Below, one piece after another: positions 33,609 to 44,306 of a stretch of 64,000 nucleotides of DNA. Location of the stretch: assembly GCA_020912385.1 (NCBI GenBank), contig CP087208.1:62001-126000 (forward strand), in the 5' to 3' direction. Origin of the DNA: Neofusicoccum parvum (taxonomy: Eukaryota; Ascomycota; Dothideomycetes; Botryosphaeriales; Botryosphaeriaceae). Position 1 is the stretch's first letter, and every line of letters starts with the position of its first letter. A program made the position numbers and the translations under genes. The notes beneath the pieces were generated by a model, which was given only the letters and a program-made list of their open reading frames with translations, had not been told where the DNA came from and did no database searches.

Positions 33609-36600
33609 CTACGCACCACCCCCCACAACCCTCATCTCATACCTCGCCTTCGCCTCCAGATTGTTCTGCGTCCAATCGTGCTCGAACGCCTCCACGCCCT
33701 CGCCCTCCCTCCCCTCCGCCCTCAACGCCACCCGCAACGCCTCCAAGAAGCTCGGCAGCGCCCGTCTCACCTCGCCGTCCAGGCCGTCCTGGAACACATC
33801 GCCGCGCCTCGCCGCGCAGATCTTGCGCCTGACTGCGAGCACGAACGCGTCGACGTGCTCCGCGGATCCAGCTACCACGGCGCGCCGCGCGGACGCGTCC
33901 ATGGCCGACCAGGCGCGGGCGACGCTGACGTGCAGGTTGTAGTGGGTGCTGGCGGGCGGGACGGGCGAGGCCGTAACGGCGGGCAGGCCGGTCTGGTTGG
34001 CCTGGGCGAAGGCGGCGGGGTCGACGGCGAAGGCGCTGGCGAGGTGGTCGGCGCGGCTACGGCGGAGGGCGTCGCGGTGAGCGTTGGCCCACGGCTCGTG
34101 CGGGCCCGGGAGCGCGCCGGCGGCCGCGAAGGGCTCCGCGCAGGCGGCGAAGCAGCAGCGCAGGACGCTGGGGCCGAAGGGCGTGGCGAAGGGCGACGGC
34201 CCGGTGTGGCGGGCATGGAAGGCCTGGTCGGCGGCGTCGCGGCCGCGGAAGATGGAGCGGAGGATGGGGTTGGTGACGGTGGGGGCGAGGGGCGCGCCGC
34301 CGGCATCGAGGACGCTGTGGGAGAGCGGCTGCTCGGTGCGGAGCTTCTGGAAGAAGGTCTTCGCACGGGTGTGCTCCCTCTGGTGGTAGACGAGCCAGAA
34401 GGCGAGCAGCTGGATACGGCGCATCAGGCGCTCCTGATCTTGAACATCCCAATCGGCGAGGAGCTCGGCGTCGGCCGTCAGGAAGGCAGAAAGGCGGGTC
34501 CAGAACACGGTAGGGTCAGTGATGAGCGAGTTCTCGTCGCGCGTATCGACGGGAACCAGATCGATGTTGAAGCGCGTGTAAATGGTCTCAAGCAGCGGCT
34601 GCTTCCACGACTGGTTGCCGCTCTGTGCGTTCTTAAAGAGCAGCGCCAGGTACGCCGACGCCACCGAGTGAAGCAACTTCGCCAGGCGTAGGTCGCGGAT
34701 CGTCTGCGAGTCGAATGCGCCTAGCTGCTGCCCGAAAGCGACTAGCTGCATGAAGCCTGCCGCCGGGTACCCTACTGCCCAGCTGTCGATGCCCTGGTCG
34801 CGGAAGTCTCTGACCGCCCACGCGAGAGCTTCGCGGTACGTCACCCACTTGCCCTGCTCGTTGAATGTCTCCCTGCAACCCGTGTTGTGCAGCATGTTCT
34901 GGAGTACCCACTGGAGCATATCCCGTCTCTGCACGACGTCCGCGTCCTGAGAGACTTCCGGCCCGGCGCCAGCCCACTCCTTGTCCCTCAGTGTCCTATC
35001 CAGAATAGTCATGAACAGCTGCGAGGCTCCGGAGGCGCCGGTGCGGAGACCGCCGGTGAGAGCCATGTACAGCTGCTCTTGGATGTACTTCTTGTTGCTT
35101 CCCGTATAATCCAGAGTAGGCAGGACAGCAGCGAGGTCTTCTCGGAATAGCGACCTTCCCTGGAAGGCGAGGGCGCACTGGAAGCACACGTTCTGGCTGG
35201 AGATAAGGTCGCTGTTGGACTTGAAGCGGCCCGCCGCGAGAGGAAAGTCGAGCGCGAAGTTGTCCGTGTTGGCGGCGCCATCAGCCCCAACCTTCAGCGC
35301 AACCGACATGATCTCGTTCTCTCCGCAGCAGATCTGGCACTCCCCGCGGAAGGCTGTGGGAGTGTCGAGATCAAGACTGGTGATGGGAATCTCACCGCCC
35401 TCTGCCACGGTGGCCGCCCGCTTCGCACGGTTGCTTCGGCGAGAGAGAATGTCTGCGGTGTAGCCGGAGCTTTCCAGGTGAGCAAGCTGCTCCAGCGCAC
35501 TGTTTACCAGTCTGTTGCGCTGACGCACGGCCTGGCTTTCTCCCGACTCTCTCAGGTTCTTCATTGCATCCTGGTAGTGGAGGCGGTTGTTTGCGTGGGC
35601 CTCCCTCAGCTGCAGCTGGAGCGCCTCGCGTGCTGCGCTGTCCGTGTCCGGGTTGCTCAACTTGGAAACAATATCGGAGGCACCCGACACATCCTCAAGC
35701 TTGATGGTGATCTCCTCAACCTTCTGGGTGAGAAGGAAGGCGCGCAGGTCCTGGATGCGGCCGCGTGTCTTGCATGCAACCGAAACGTTGTTGAATGCCT
35801 CTTCGGCCAGCAGCTGCCCGAGGTCCTCGTGGGTCAGCATGCCGCCTGCGGTGAAGAGGAGATCCAGGTCGACGACAGCGTTCTCGTTCTCGCGCTGCCA
35901 CTGCTCTCCGAGGTTGATTGCCCCCGTCGAGAGCTTGGGACGGCTCTCGGCCGACGGAACGTGGATGTCCTGGCTCTGGAACAGCCGGATCAGCTCGCCC
36001 TCGGAGAGCAGCCGCTTGAGCGGAGTCCAGCTCGACAGGTCGGGGGCAGATTCAGCTCCATTCGAGGCGAGCGGCGCAAAGCAGCCCTTGGCAGCAACGA
36101 CGTAGACGTGGCCGGTAGGCACCTCCTTGAAGAGGATGAGCACGTCCGGGGCGTTCGCAAAGAACGAGACGCCGACGGAGATGTTGAGGTCGGACGGGGT
36201 GGGCTTCTTCTTGCCGGTGATGACGAAGATGGCGGGAACGTTGAGGACGCCGGTGTCCATGGCCAGCTGGCACAGCACCTGCACGTCGTTCTCCCAGATC
36301 TCTCCGTCGGTGAGGAGGTACCACACGTCAGACGAGCCGATGGCGTCCACGGCCGACGCAGTGGTCAGGATGTGCGAGGGCTGGGTGCCGCCTCTGTTGG
36401 CGGTCCAGCTCACGCTGCCAAAGTCGGCGGTGGGGTCGCCGCAGTAGGTTCCCCATGTGGCGGCCTTGTCGTTCGGGTGGCCTTGGTGCAGCTTCTCGGC
36501 GAAGTCACGCTCATCCCGGATGATTCTGCCGGCAGTGGAGCCAGATGCATCGACAGCGAAGAACTGGCGTGCCCGGTGCAGCGGGACGTGGGTGACGTGA

Positions 36601-36665
36601 TGCTCGGCGGTAGCGCGCAGCTTCCAGCTGGCGCGCAAGGCGGCGGCGGCAGAGGTGGAATCCAT
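33609..36665 (-). CDS. von Willebrand A-domain protein with Cys-rich (CxxCC/CxxC) module
   Basis: Intronless 1018-aa intracellular protein. The start at 36665 (MDSTSAAAALRASWKL) is favoured over a longer in-frame start. Near residue 35 a vWA domain begins with a complete metal-ion-dependent adhesion site: FFAVDASGSTAGR (DxSGS), the Thr in GGTQPSH and the Asp in WYLLTDGEIW. A helical, charged region follows with possible coiled coil (EALQLQLREAHANNRLHYQ). At mid-protein ECQICCGENEIM and, about 50 residues on, VCFQCAL form a CxxCC...CxxC pair likely to bind zinc. The remaining 450 residues are helical with no motif I recognise. vWA proteins usually act as metal-dependent scaffolds for protein contacts. 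No partner gene such as a MoxR ATPase is visible nearby, and the function is unknown. Confidence 0.85.
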   Translation of the reverse strand: MDSTSAAAALRASWKLRATAEHHVTHVPLHRARQFFAVDASGSTAGRIIRDERDFAEKLHQGHPNDKAATWGTYCGDPTADFGSVSWTANRGGTQPSHILTTASAVDAIGSSDVWYLLTDGEIWENDVQVLCQLAMDTGVLNVPAIFVITGKKKPTPSDLNISVGVSFFANAPDVLILFKEVPTGHVYVVAAKGCFAPLASNGAESAPDLSSWTPLKRLLSEGELIRLFQSQDIHVPSAESRPKLSTGAINLGEQWQRENENAVVDLDLLFTAGGMLTHEDLGQLLAEEAFNNVSVACKTRGRIQDLRAFLLTQKVEEITIKLEDVSGASDIVSKLSNPDTDSAAREALQLQLREAHANNRLHYQDAMKNLRESGESQAVRQRNRLVNSALEQLAHLESSGYTADILSRRSNRAKRAATVAEGGEIPITSLDLDTPTAFRGECQICCGENEIMSVALKVGADGAANTDNFALDFPLAAGRFKSNSDLISSQNVCFQCALAFQGRSLFREDLAAVLPTLDYTGSNKKYIQEQLYMALTGGLRTGASGASQLFMTILDRTLRDKEWAGAGPEVSQDADVVQRRDMLQWVLQNMLHNTGCRETFNEQGKWVTYREALAWAVRDFRDQGIDSWAVGYPAAGFMQLVAFGQQLGAFDSQTIRDLRLAKLLHSVASAYLALLFKNAQSGNQSWKQPLLETIYTRFNIDLVPVDTRDENSLITDPTVFWTRLSAFLTADAELLADWDVQDQERLMRRIQLLAFWLVYHQREHTRAKTFFQKLRTEQPLSHSVLDAGGAPLAPTVTNPILRSIFRGRDAADQAFHARHTGPSPFATPFGPSVLRCCFAACAEPFAAAGALPGPHEPWANAHRDALRRSRADHLASAFAVDPAAFAQANQTGLPAVTASPVPPASTHYNLHVSVARAWSAMDASARRAVVAGSAEHVDAFVLAVRRKICAARRGDVFQDGLDGEVRRALPSFLEALRVALRAEGREGEGVEAFEHDWTQNNLEAKARYEMRVVGGGA

Positions 36666-37279
36666 GGTTGATGGGGGACAAGATGCGGCACGAAGCAGGC
36701 GCAGCTTTATAGAAACGAGAGAGCCGGCATGGAGGTCAGACTCACGAGCGACGCTGGCTTGAGTCACGGTGAGACGGGCGGAGAGAGGCTGGAACTAGAT
36801 TAGCAGTTGCTCGCGCCCGATCCTTCGATGCCTCCTCGCTGTCCCCATTGGGGAAGGCTGGAGACGCCCGGCGGCGGTGCCTGTCAGCTCCATTGTGTGC
36901 TGCACAGGACCGGCGGACAACGGCGGTGTCTGCATGGGTGAGTCGACAACGACGGCAGGCACCAGCGCGGCCAGCCCCCACCGCGGCGACGGCACGGTGG
37001 GTGACTCAGCCACCCAATGGCGACGGCGAGCAGCGCGCGGCGGTCCGAGAACGCGGCACGGCATGCGGGCTGACGGAGGTCGTGCTGGCCGGCAGTGTCG
37101 ACGATGCTGGAGGTGGCTTGCGGGGCGAGGTGGAGCGAGTGGGCGGTGCGGCGGTGGTGGTGATGGGCGGGCTTGCTGAGTCATGGCCGTGTCGCCGGTC
37201 TCTCTGCATCAGTGAACGCGACAGCGCAATGGAACCAGCGCAAACGTGTAGCATTCATTTCTAGCGCTCCCCACTGCCC
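36666..37279. other. Intergenic
   Basis: Upstream region of the vWA gene and 3' flank of the YaaH-family gene. GC-rich; the open frames on both strands lack motifs. Confidence 0.4.
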
Positions 37280-38386
37280 CTACCCGCTCCTTCTTGCGCT
37301 GATGTCGCCCATTGGAAACAGGAATGACGGCAGGCCCTGGTCCCTGCAGATTGCATTGCCCATGCTGTAGTAGCCCAGCATCCCCGCCACAAATGCGAAC
37401 GACCCGGCCGCCTTCTTCACCGCAGCCGCCGTGTCTGCCCGCCCGTCGGCTGCCGCAAAGTAGCTGGCTCCCAGCAGGCAGAGGTAGATCTCGAGAGCCG
37501 TGTACGTCGCGACTGTCACGCCATTCCTGCCGTGCTCGTTAGGATCAGATCCGGCAATGTCTGCGTTGTCGTACGCACGTGGTCAGGGAGCCCAGCAGGA
37601 AAAATGTATTAAACACCGTCCACACTGTGCCAAGGTCAGCAACGGCGCGCTGCTGCTGCGGGCCGTCTCTACGCACGAACACAGAAGAATCCCAGCGCAT
37701 TGTTGTATCCCGTTTTGTCGTCGCCAAAGGTAGAAGAAACGCCGAACAACGGCGTCAGAATGGCCCCAAACCCGCCATAGAACATGCCTGGAGACCGCTG
37801 TTAGCAGCAGACCACTGCCCGGCAGCACGGCGTGGAGCGTTACCGTATGCACTAAAAACCGTATAGTTGTAAGAGTTGCCGCGCACCAGCTCCCACTGCG
37901 CCGAGAGAACCATGCCGATGCCTGCAATGAAGAAGAAATTGCCAATGAAGGCGTTGGCCATCGTCAATCCGCGCCACTCCACCAGCGCGCAAGAAAGGGT
38001 CGTGATGGTCGTGGCAAACGCCCCGAGCGCGAACGCTGTCTGGTGGCGCGTCAGTCCGGAGTGTTCAGTGTGCAGCGGAGGACCGTACAGGGCTGCCCAG
38101 CGACCTGCCATTCGTCCAGGTACGCTCGTTACGTCTTTCCCACTTGGTCGCGCTCGTCGCCATATGTTGAGTCGACGAATCCATTCCAGCTCTCGGCGTC
38201 GTTCTCGGGCGGCGTGAACTTCTTGACGCCCCAATGGATGGCGACGGTGCATACAGCGATCCAAAGAAGCACGTAGCCCTGCTCCAGCAGCGGCCCTAAG
38301 TACTCCGCCCGGTTTGCGTACAGGACAGACGCGGCACACACCAGCCGGCCGGTCATGGGGTCGTCGACAGGGCACGAGGAAACCAT
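37280..38386 (-). CDS. GPR1/FUN34/YaaH family membrane protein (acetate-transporter type)
   Basis: Multi-pass membrane protein of the AceTr family, which moves acetate/succinate or ammonium-related solutes. Five exons (38144-38386, 37844-38039, 37683-37787, 37579-37624, 37280-37526) join in phase to 278 aa. Family landmarks are ALGAFATTITTLSCALVEWRG, GMVLSAQWELVRGNSYNYT, FSAYGMFYGGFGAIL, ALGFFLWTVFNTFFLLGSL and ALEIYLCLLGASYFAAADG, covering six helices. The first exon adds an N-terminal segment with an extra hydrophobic stretch (LLEQGYVLLWIAVCTVAIHW) not usual in the family. It is joined through a less typical GTGGGA donor, so exon 1 could belong to another transcript. The short exon 4 (46 bp) was placed by phase and branch point. 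Confidence 0.75.
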
Positions 38387-40063
38387 TGCGTAAGAGTCCG
38401 AGAGAGAGAAGCACAGGTGGATGGAACGGTCCGCGGATGCAGCAGGACGAGCCCGCGGTCGGCCAGCAGCTCTTAAGTACTCGGCATCCCGGATCGGCAT
38501 GATCGGCCTGATCGTAAGTTTTCGGCGCGAGCGTGTCGGCATCTTCTCCTGAAACCGCCGCACATCACCCCACACTGTGGAGCTGATGCACCAACACGTG
38601 CAGCCGCAGCTGATTGTGTGCCACGGTGAGCTCTTCGGCAAGACCCTTTCCCGGCCCACAAGTCAAATGCGTGCCATAGTCACCCCATCTCAGGCTGCCG
38701 CTTGCCTGTGGTGGTCTGGGCCTCTTCTCAAATTTTTCCCCGGCGCTTCCTTCGTACGGTTCTCTCCTGCTCCACCCAACTTTGCTCATTCTCTCATTCG
38801 GCGTTCGCAGAGGATCGCAATTGGGGAGACGGCCTCGACTGCCATCCAGTCTCCAGACGAGCTGACCAACGACCGGCCACTCTGCAGAGCAGGTCCGCAG
38901 GACGGGTCCGCGATCTACCCCCACGCTAAACCTACCTGGCGCTTTTGCCCGCCTGCGACAGTGGCCCGCATAGGGCATCTCCGACAGCCTTACGAGGATG
39001 GCATGTATCCAGGTAACTCACACATCAGTATCATCTATTTCCAGCAGGCGATATTCCGGCGAGAAGGACCTTAATCCACGAACCCCTGCCCCGCCATGTA
39101 CCGTGCAGTCGGTCTTCGGATTCCGGAGGCCAATTAGTCTTCACGCACGCTCATCCGAGGGCTTGTTCCCACGTGGATTCCATGCGTGACGTGGCCTTGC
39201 GGATGTTGCAGCTTCCACTGCTCTGGTGTTCCGCTGGTAGAATTGGCAGCTGCGGCGAGCTACTTAACGCCATGCGCGACGAGATGCTGCTTGCGATGAA
39301 CATCTTAATGCTATGACTCGTAGCACACATCATAGATCGCCACGTTTCCGGGCCGGACCCTCTAGGTTGTGCCGACTTCTTATATATGCGGGCAGAGTCA
39401 TTTTCCGCTAGAAACAATTGTTCCAAGCCACGCATCTGTTCAGGCCGTTCCAGGCACCCGGGATCTCCTATCTCAGCACAGAGTGTTCAAGCCGTCGCTC
39501 GTCAGTCTTGCAGCAAGTGTCCGTCTCATGTCCCATACTTCACCGAGCGTTTTTGCTGCTATCAGCCCGCAAACGCTGTCCTCGGAACTTCGGACTGATT
39601 CCGTGCTGCGATGCCCTCGTCTCCTGCTAAAAACCCTCTTTGTGCGGCTTTTACAAAGGTTCGCGCGATCGTTGCCGCTTTCCTGGTTTGGCTGTTGAGA
39701 TACCCCGGGCGCGGAAGCTATCGTACTCGCATTGCCCATTGCCAATCGATGGGTAACGAGTTCCTTATCTAAGCCTTGCAAGTGAGACTCTGCTACTTGG
39801 CGGAAGCGTTGGTTCTGGCTGTGGATTGGACGTCCACGCTTCTGGAATGCTTTAGCTCCATGCACCCTGAATCGCAAGGTTTGCAAAGTGCCACGCGAAA
39901 CACGCAGCGGGAGAAGCTCGTGGTCGGTCCGAATCGCAACTCTATTCTGCATGAACGAACCGATCACTTGTCGGGCTCGAGGCCCAATCTCTTCCCCTCA
40001 AGATGCCGTCTATATCTTCGGGGCAGCGGAGGAGAGATTCTTCCAGCTGTGGAAGCCGCAATC
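38387..40063. other. Intergenic
   Basis: Divergent upstream region of the YaaH-family gene and the cAMP-receptor-like gene. The largest frames (165 codons at 38577-39074 +, 164 codons at 39473-39967 -) show no motif or signal peptide and overlap one another's complements. No gene is supported. Confidence 0.4.
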
Positions 40064-41662
40064 ATGTCAGACACACAGGATGGAGTAACGCGCCTCGACC
40101 AGGCTTTGGCGCGGGTCTCTGCCATGCTTGGGCTCGCGGGCTCCCTTTTCATCATCGCTACCTTCGTTCTGCAGCCGAGATTGAGGAGACCGATGAACCG
40201 CTTGCTCTTCTACACATCTCTAGGCAACTTGTTCCTCGACACGTTCTATTTCGTCAGCGTATGGGGCATTCCAAAGCCCGGCGGTAGTATGCATCTGTGT
40301 CGCACGCAAGGCTTCATGATCCAAATGTACATCCCCTCTATTTTTCCACCATGTTCGCTCAGCTGACATGGTCCCACAGATTCTCCCTTTCGCCTTCCCT
40401 GTGGACGACCTCCATGGCCATCAACGTCTATCTCATCGTATTCAGGTAAGATGAGGCTGTGGTTCGCAGAGGAATATCAAACACGCATTGACCTTTGTCA
40501 TAGGAAGTTCACCACTCTCGAACTAAAGAGACTCGAGCCTTGGTATACCAGCATCAACTACGGCATTCCCCTCGCAATCGCCTTCGTGTTTCTTATGCTG
40601 GATGTTGCGCCCAGTCAAAAGGCCATATACGGACCAGCTACAGTAAGTCGCCAGGAGCCAATCTTACAGCGACGGAGCTAACGCGTCCAAGCTCTGGTGT
40701 TGGATAGATTCAAAATGGCAGTGGATGCGAATGGCGTTCACGTTCGGTCCCATCTGGTGAGCACAGCAGATCACCGCAGCTGTCGCCCTGCTTACAATGA
40801 TCAAGGGTTCTGATGCTAGTCTGCTTCGTTCTGTTTATCATTACAGGCATGAAGATTGTGCTCCAAGCCCTCGAGCTACGCCGTGGGGGCTACGGTTTCG
40901 ATGACCCCGTCACAGTGCTCCAAGTTGGAACTCCATTCGTGCCCCCAACCCATGTCATCCGGTTTACCGAAGTTCAAGTGACTGAGTCCTTCTCCAAGAT
41001 CGAGGACCCCAAGTTGCAGATGGCTACGACCACCACAAGCCCAGAAGCGCCGGAGGAACGAGGGAATGAGAGTCAGGTACAAGACCCCAATCAGCCGGAT
41101 TCGCAGCCAGCCTCCCAAGACTTGGAGAAATGCCCTTCGAAACAAGAAAAGGACAATCAAGGGGGGCCGCACGGAACAAGCGGGAGTACCGTCTCGGTAT
41201 CCAGGCCCTCGAATGCCGCACACTGGCTCCCCCGCATTCCATCAAGGGCCCGTTCCCGAACCGGAAATCTGAGCTTGAGTGACCCCAGAGCAGTGCACGC
41301 ATTGAAAGCAGCGCAAGCATACGCAAAAATCTCGATCCTGGTATTTATGACATTGCTCATCGTCCACGTGAGTATTCCGAAAGACCTGGCCATCCGCCGT
41401 GGCTGTACTGACAGTTCCCGGGTAGACGCCTGCCGGAGCTAACCGCATCTACATGATGCTGCACGACGGCAACCCTCAGCCAACGGTCACCCATTTCCAC
41501 GCCGCGCTAAACCCTCTGCAAGGCCTCTTGGACGCAATTATCTACGTAGCGATGTCGTGGCCGCAATGCCGGGCTATCTTCCGCGACACTTCGGAGTCAA
41601 TCCACAAGAAGATAGAGCGGCGGAGGCGAAGGCGTGAAAACGCTCGAAACTTCTACGGTTAA
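40064..41662 (+). CDS. cAMP receptor-like G protein-coupled receptor
   Basis: Seven-helix receptor of the Dictyostelium-cAR-like fungal class. Six exons (40064-40326, 40380-40445, 40504-40642, 40692-40756, 40806-41367, 41426-41662) give 443 aa. Helix 1 (VSAMLGLAGSLFIIATFVLQ) is followed by RRPMNRLLFYTSLGNLFLDT and CRTQGFMIQIFSLSPSLWT. SMAINVYLIVFR ends helix 3 and is followed by RKFTTLELKRLEPWY. YGPATLWCWIDSKWQWMRMAFTFGPIW is the class-typical block before helix 5. A long third cytosolic loop of about 150 residues is rich in Ser/Pro/Gln, and the last helices (ISILVFMTLLIVH, TPAGANRIYMM) precede a short basic tail. It should signal through heterotrimeric G proteins; the ligand is unknown. Confidence 0.9.
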
Positions 41663-41830
41663 ACTTCAATGGCCACGCGTCGCCACATCTCGCCGCGCGG
41701 ATTTGAAGCCCGGCAGTCTTCATGCCCAAGTTAGTAAGCTTGCCATCAGTAGGGTGGAGGCCTCACGGTTTTTCCTTACGAGCATGTAACGAACTCATAC
41801 CAGATAGACATATTCCAAGATCGTTTTCAT

Positions 41831-42443
41831 TCAGCCTACAGTCGACAAAGTAGTTGTGGCTGTCGGCACGCCTTCACCGTTCCGCAAGATACCAGTTGAC
41901 GCGCACGTTGAGCTGACACACGGGTACGGATCTCCGCAGTCCGCGTCGTACGCGCAACTCCAGCCTGGACAGCCCCACACGCATACCGAGACCTGCGTGG
42001 TAGCAGAGTCGACGAAGGTGGTGAAGACGTGAAAGCTCTGGCCCGGCGGGGAGGTGATGGTGGACCTGAGGCTTGCTGCCAGCGACGAGTTCCTTTCGAG
42101 CTCAACGTCAGCGCAGCCGTCTCCTTGGAGTTTCGGAGCCCGAGCCAAGGGCGCTTACCTACCGAGATGAAGCGTCGGGCGCCGAAGCGGAGTCGGTGTT
42201 CAGGACGGTCGGGAGCACGCTCCCCAAAACGATGCCGATCAGAACAACAAGCCCGACCAGACCGGTCCACGCAAAGCATGTCCGGGACCGGACCGGCTTC
42301 CATGACACGACGCGAGAGTTGTGGTACTCGTAGTGGTCTCTGCGGTGGCCGTATTGAACTAGGTTTCCGATTCCGTCGATTGCGTTGCCGTGCCAGAGGT
42401 TCTGATTCGCCGAGGCCGTTGATCCTGAGTCGCTGAGGGGCAT
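41831..42443 (-). CDS. Single-pass membrane protein with Cys-rich C-terminal ectodomain
   Basis: Two exons (42163-42443 and 41831-42065) give 171 aa. The start at 42443 (MPLSDSGSTASANQN) was chosen over an in-frame ATG at 42494. A polar, Tyr/His/Arg-rich N terminus is followed by one strong helix (WTGLVGLVVLIGIVLGSVLP) and then a Ser/Thr-rich stem. The C-terminal part has seven Cys in about 45 residues (VCVWGCPGWSCAYDADCGDP, CVSSTC), suggesting a small disulfide-bonded extracellular module. The basic cluster before the helix (RSRTCF) predicts a type II orientation. The intron has a plausible donor (GTAGGT) and was ended at CCTCAG to keep phase; the exact acceptor is less certain. Family not recognised. 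Confidence 0.65.
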
Positions 42444-43268
42444 GGCGCTGGGGTGGAAGAGGAAAGCAGTGAGCCTTGAGAAATTCAAGGCCAAGGCGTA
42501 GCAAAGAAATCACTAGCGCTCGAGGCCACAAGGCTGTCGTTCCTTTTCGTTCCTTAGACACAAGTAATCCTAGGAGCCTTCGTGGGGCGGCTTAACGTTT
42601 GACAGCTTCCATCGTACTGTACTCTCTAAACTTGGTAAATGTAACCTCCCTTTCATGCAGCCCTGTTGAAAAGGCTTTTGGTTGATCAACCGCCCAGCGA
42701 GCCGTTCTGTATCCCGAAAGATTACCTTAACAACACCATGTGCAGTTGGTGTCCATTCATTAATTGGTGGATTTAATGTGGCATTCTCTGCTTACTCCTA
42801 TTTAACTTTCAGGCCACGAGGCAGACTACGGAAGATAGACACGTGGTGGTACAGGGACAAGGCGACTGCGGTGTAGGCTTGGGAGTGCATAATATGATTT
42901 GCGGTGTCTGTCACGGCCCTGCTGCTATTCGCCGGGATCTGCTGCAATATTCACGCAGGAACTCTCGGCACCGGATATCGTCATGCGATTGGTTCTGACT
43001 GCGAAGGCCGCATCTCAGCCTTATTGGAAAGGCCCCGCAGGATTCTGCAGCTGAGGATCCCGCGGCCCAAATCCAGACATCAAGCACTGTGTAGCGGGGC
43101 CAAAAACAGACAAAATGCGTCAGCTCAGCCCAAACATCCTACGAAGCCTCTTTCAACACACGGAAGATTCCCTGAGGCTTTTAATAACAATCAGCTAGGC
43201 CACGGCAGGGTCAGCAGGAAGGCTCATCCGGGCGCCCTCGCCGCTCGCCAGGCGATTGTCACCAGAAC
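42444..43268. other. Intergenic
   Basis: Divergent spacer between the Cys-rich membrane protein and the SesA-domain gene. No motif-bearing frame. Confidence 0.4.
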
Positions 43269-44206
43269 ATGTCTGGACTTGAGGTCCTGGGTGCGGTCGC
43301 TAGCGCCTCGCAAATTTCCTTCTACGTCTGCAACATTGTCGCCGCCGTGCAGGCAATACGGCGAGAGCTGCGAGAGGCTCCGCAGCGCATCCAACAACGG
43401 ACGAAGCATCTCTCTTTCCTTCTTTCCATCATCAACTCGATCCAGACCAACCAACTTTTCCACACGTCCGAAGTCGAGAACCATCTCAAGGATATCCAAG
43501 AACGCATCTACACACTCCGTCTTACGCTCGAGAGCAGCAACAAACCACTAAAGGACCAGTCTCTTCGGAAGGTCTGGCGAGCTCTAGAAACTCTCCGCGC
43601 CGAGACTCAGATATTGAAGAGTTTCGACGCACTCGAGAGTGAGAAAAGTAGCTTGCTCCTCTTCATCGCCGGAGCGTACGGGGCAAAACTGCACGAGGTT
43701 TATCAGCTGGCTGTGGACATCAAGATGGATCCGAGCAGCAGAAGAACGACCGAGACGCTTGTCCCAAAGCTGGAAGCTGAGGTTTGTTTTCCGCTGGTGT
43801 GCTCGAGTGCCACGGCTGATGGTCCAAATAGAAACACAACGCCGAAAATTCCCAGGCGCTGTGTGCTTTGAGGTCCCCGGCAACGAACACATCATTACCG
43901 TGCACCAGCCCTACCGAGGGAATCCATGGTAGGAACCAGGCCCCCACATTGCGAGACGAATCTGCTTCGAAGAGTGCCCATACAAGCACTGCATACACGA
44001 ACTTGTGGACGAACAACATGATCAAAGGGAATGGGAACAAGGTCACCAATGGCAACATTTCAAACGGCCACTCTGGTGTCCATCAACGGAGTCAGTGGCA
44101 AGGCAACGGTGTAGAAGGAGATGGCAATGAGGTAATCAACGGGAATGTGTTCGGGAAGACACAGATACTCAACAAGCTGGTGTTATTCTACAAAAAGTTT
44201 AGTTGA
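43269..44206 (+). CDS. SesA-domain protein with two C-terminal amyloid-motif-like repeats
   Basis: Two exons (43269-43781 and 43832-44206, phase-0 intron of 50 bp) give 295 aa. Residues 1 to about 140 match the SesA domain that caps fungal NACHT/NLR proteins and also occurs alone: MSGLEVLGAVASASQISFYV, REAPQRIQQRTKHLSFLLS, then a helical run to EKSSLLLFIAGAYGAKLHE. A Ser/Thr/Pro-rich linker follows. At about residues 232-250 and 262-279 lie two pseudo-repeats, NNMIKGNGNKVTNGNISNG and GNGVEGDGNEVINGNVFGK, with a shared GxGNxVxNGN pattern like the beta-solenoid amyloid motifs of HET-S-type signalling. By family knowledge this arrangement would link an NLR sensor to a cell-death effector; here no NLR lies in the window. 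SesA is well supported; the amyloid role is inference. Confidence 0.85.
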
Positions 44207-44306
44207 AGAATAATTGTAGATCTGTTGATCTAAGCTGTGACTCTGATATCCATCATTGTTTTCTGAAGAAGTCTACCAGAAAAATCGGCCGTTTTCGACT
44301 TTATGA

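Noticed and set aside
33678..36671. Long plus-strand frames (337 and 397 codons) opposite the vWA gene
   Set aside because: Antisense shadows of a well-supported coding frame; Gly/Arg/Val-rich with no motif.
38577..39967. 165- and 164-codon frames in the 38.4-40.06 kb spacer
   Set aside because: No motif, no signal peptide and no splice logic linking them to neighbours.
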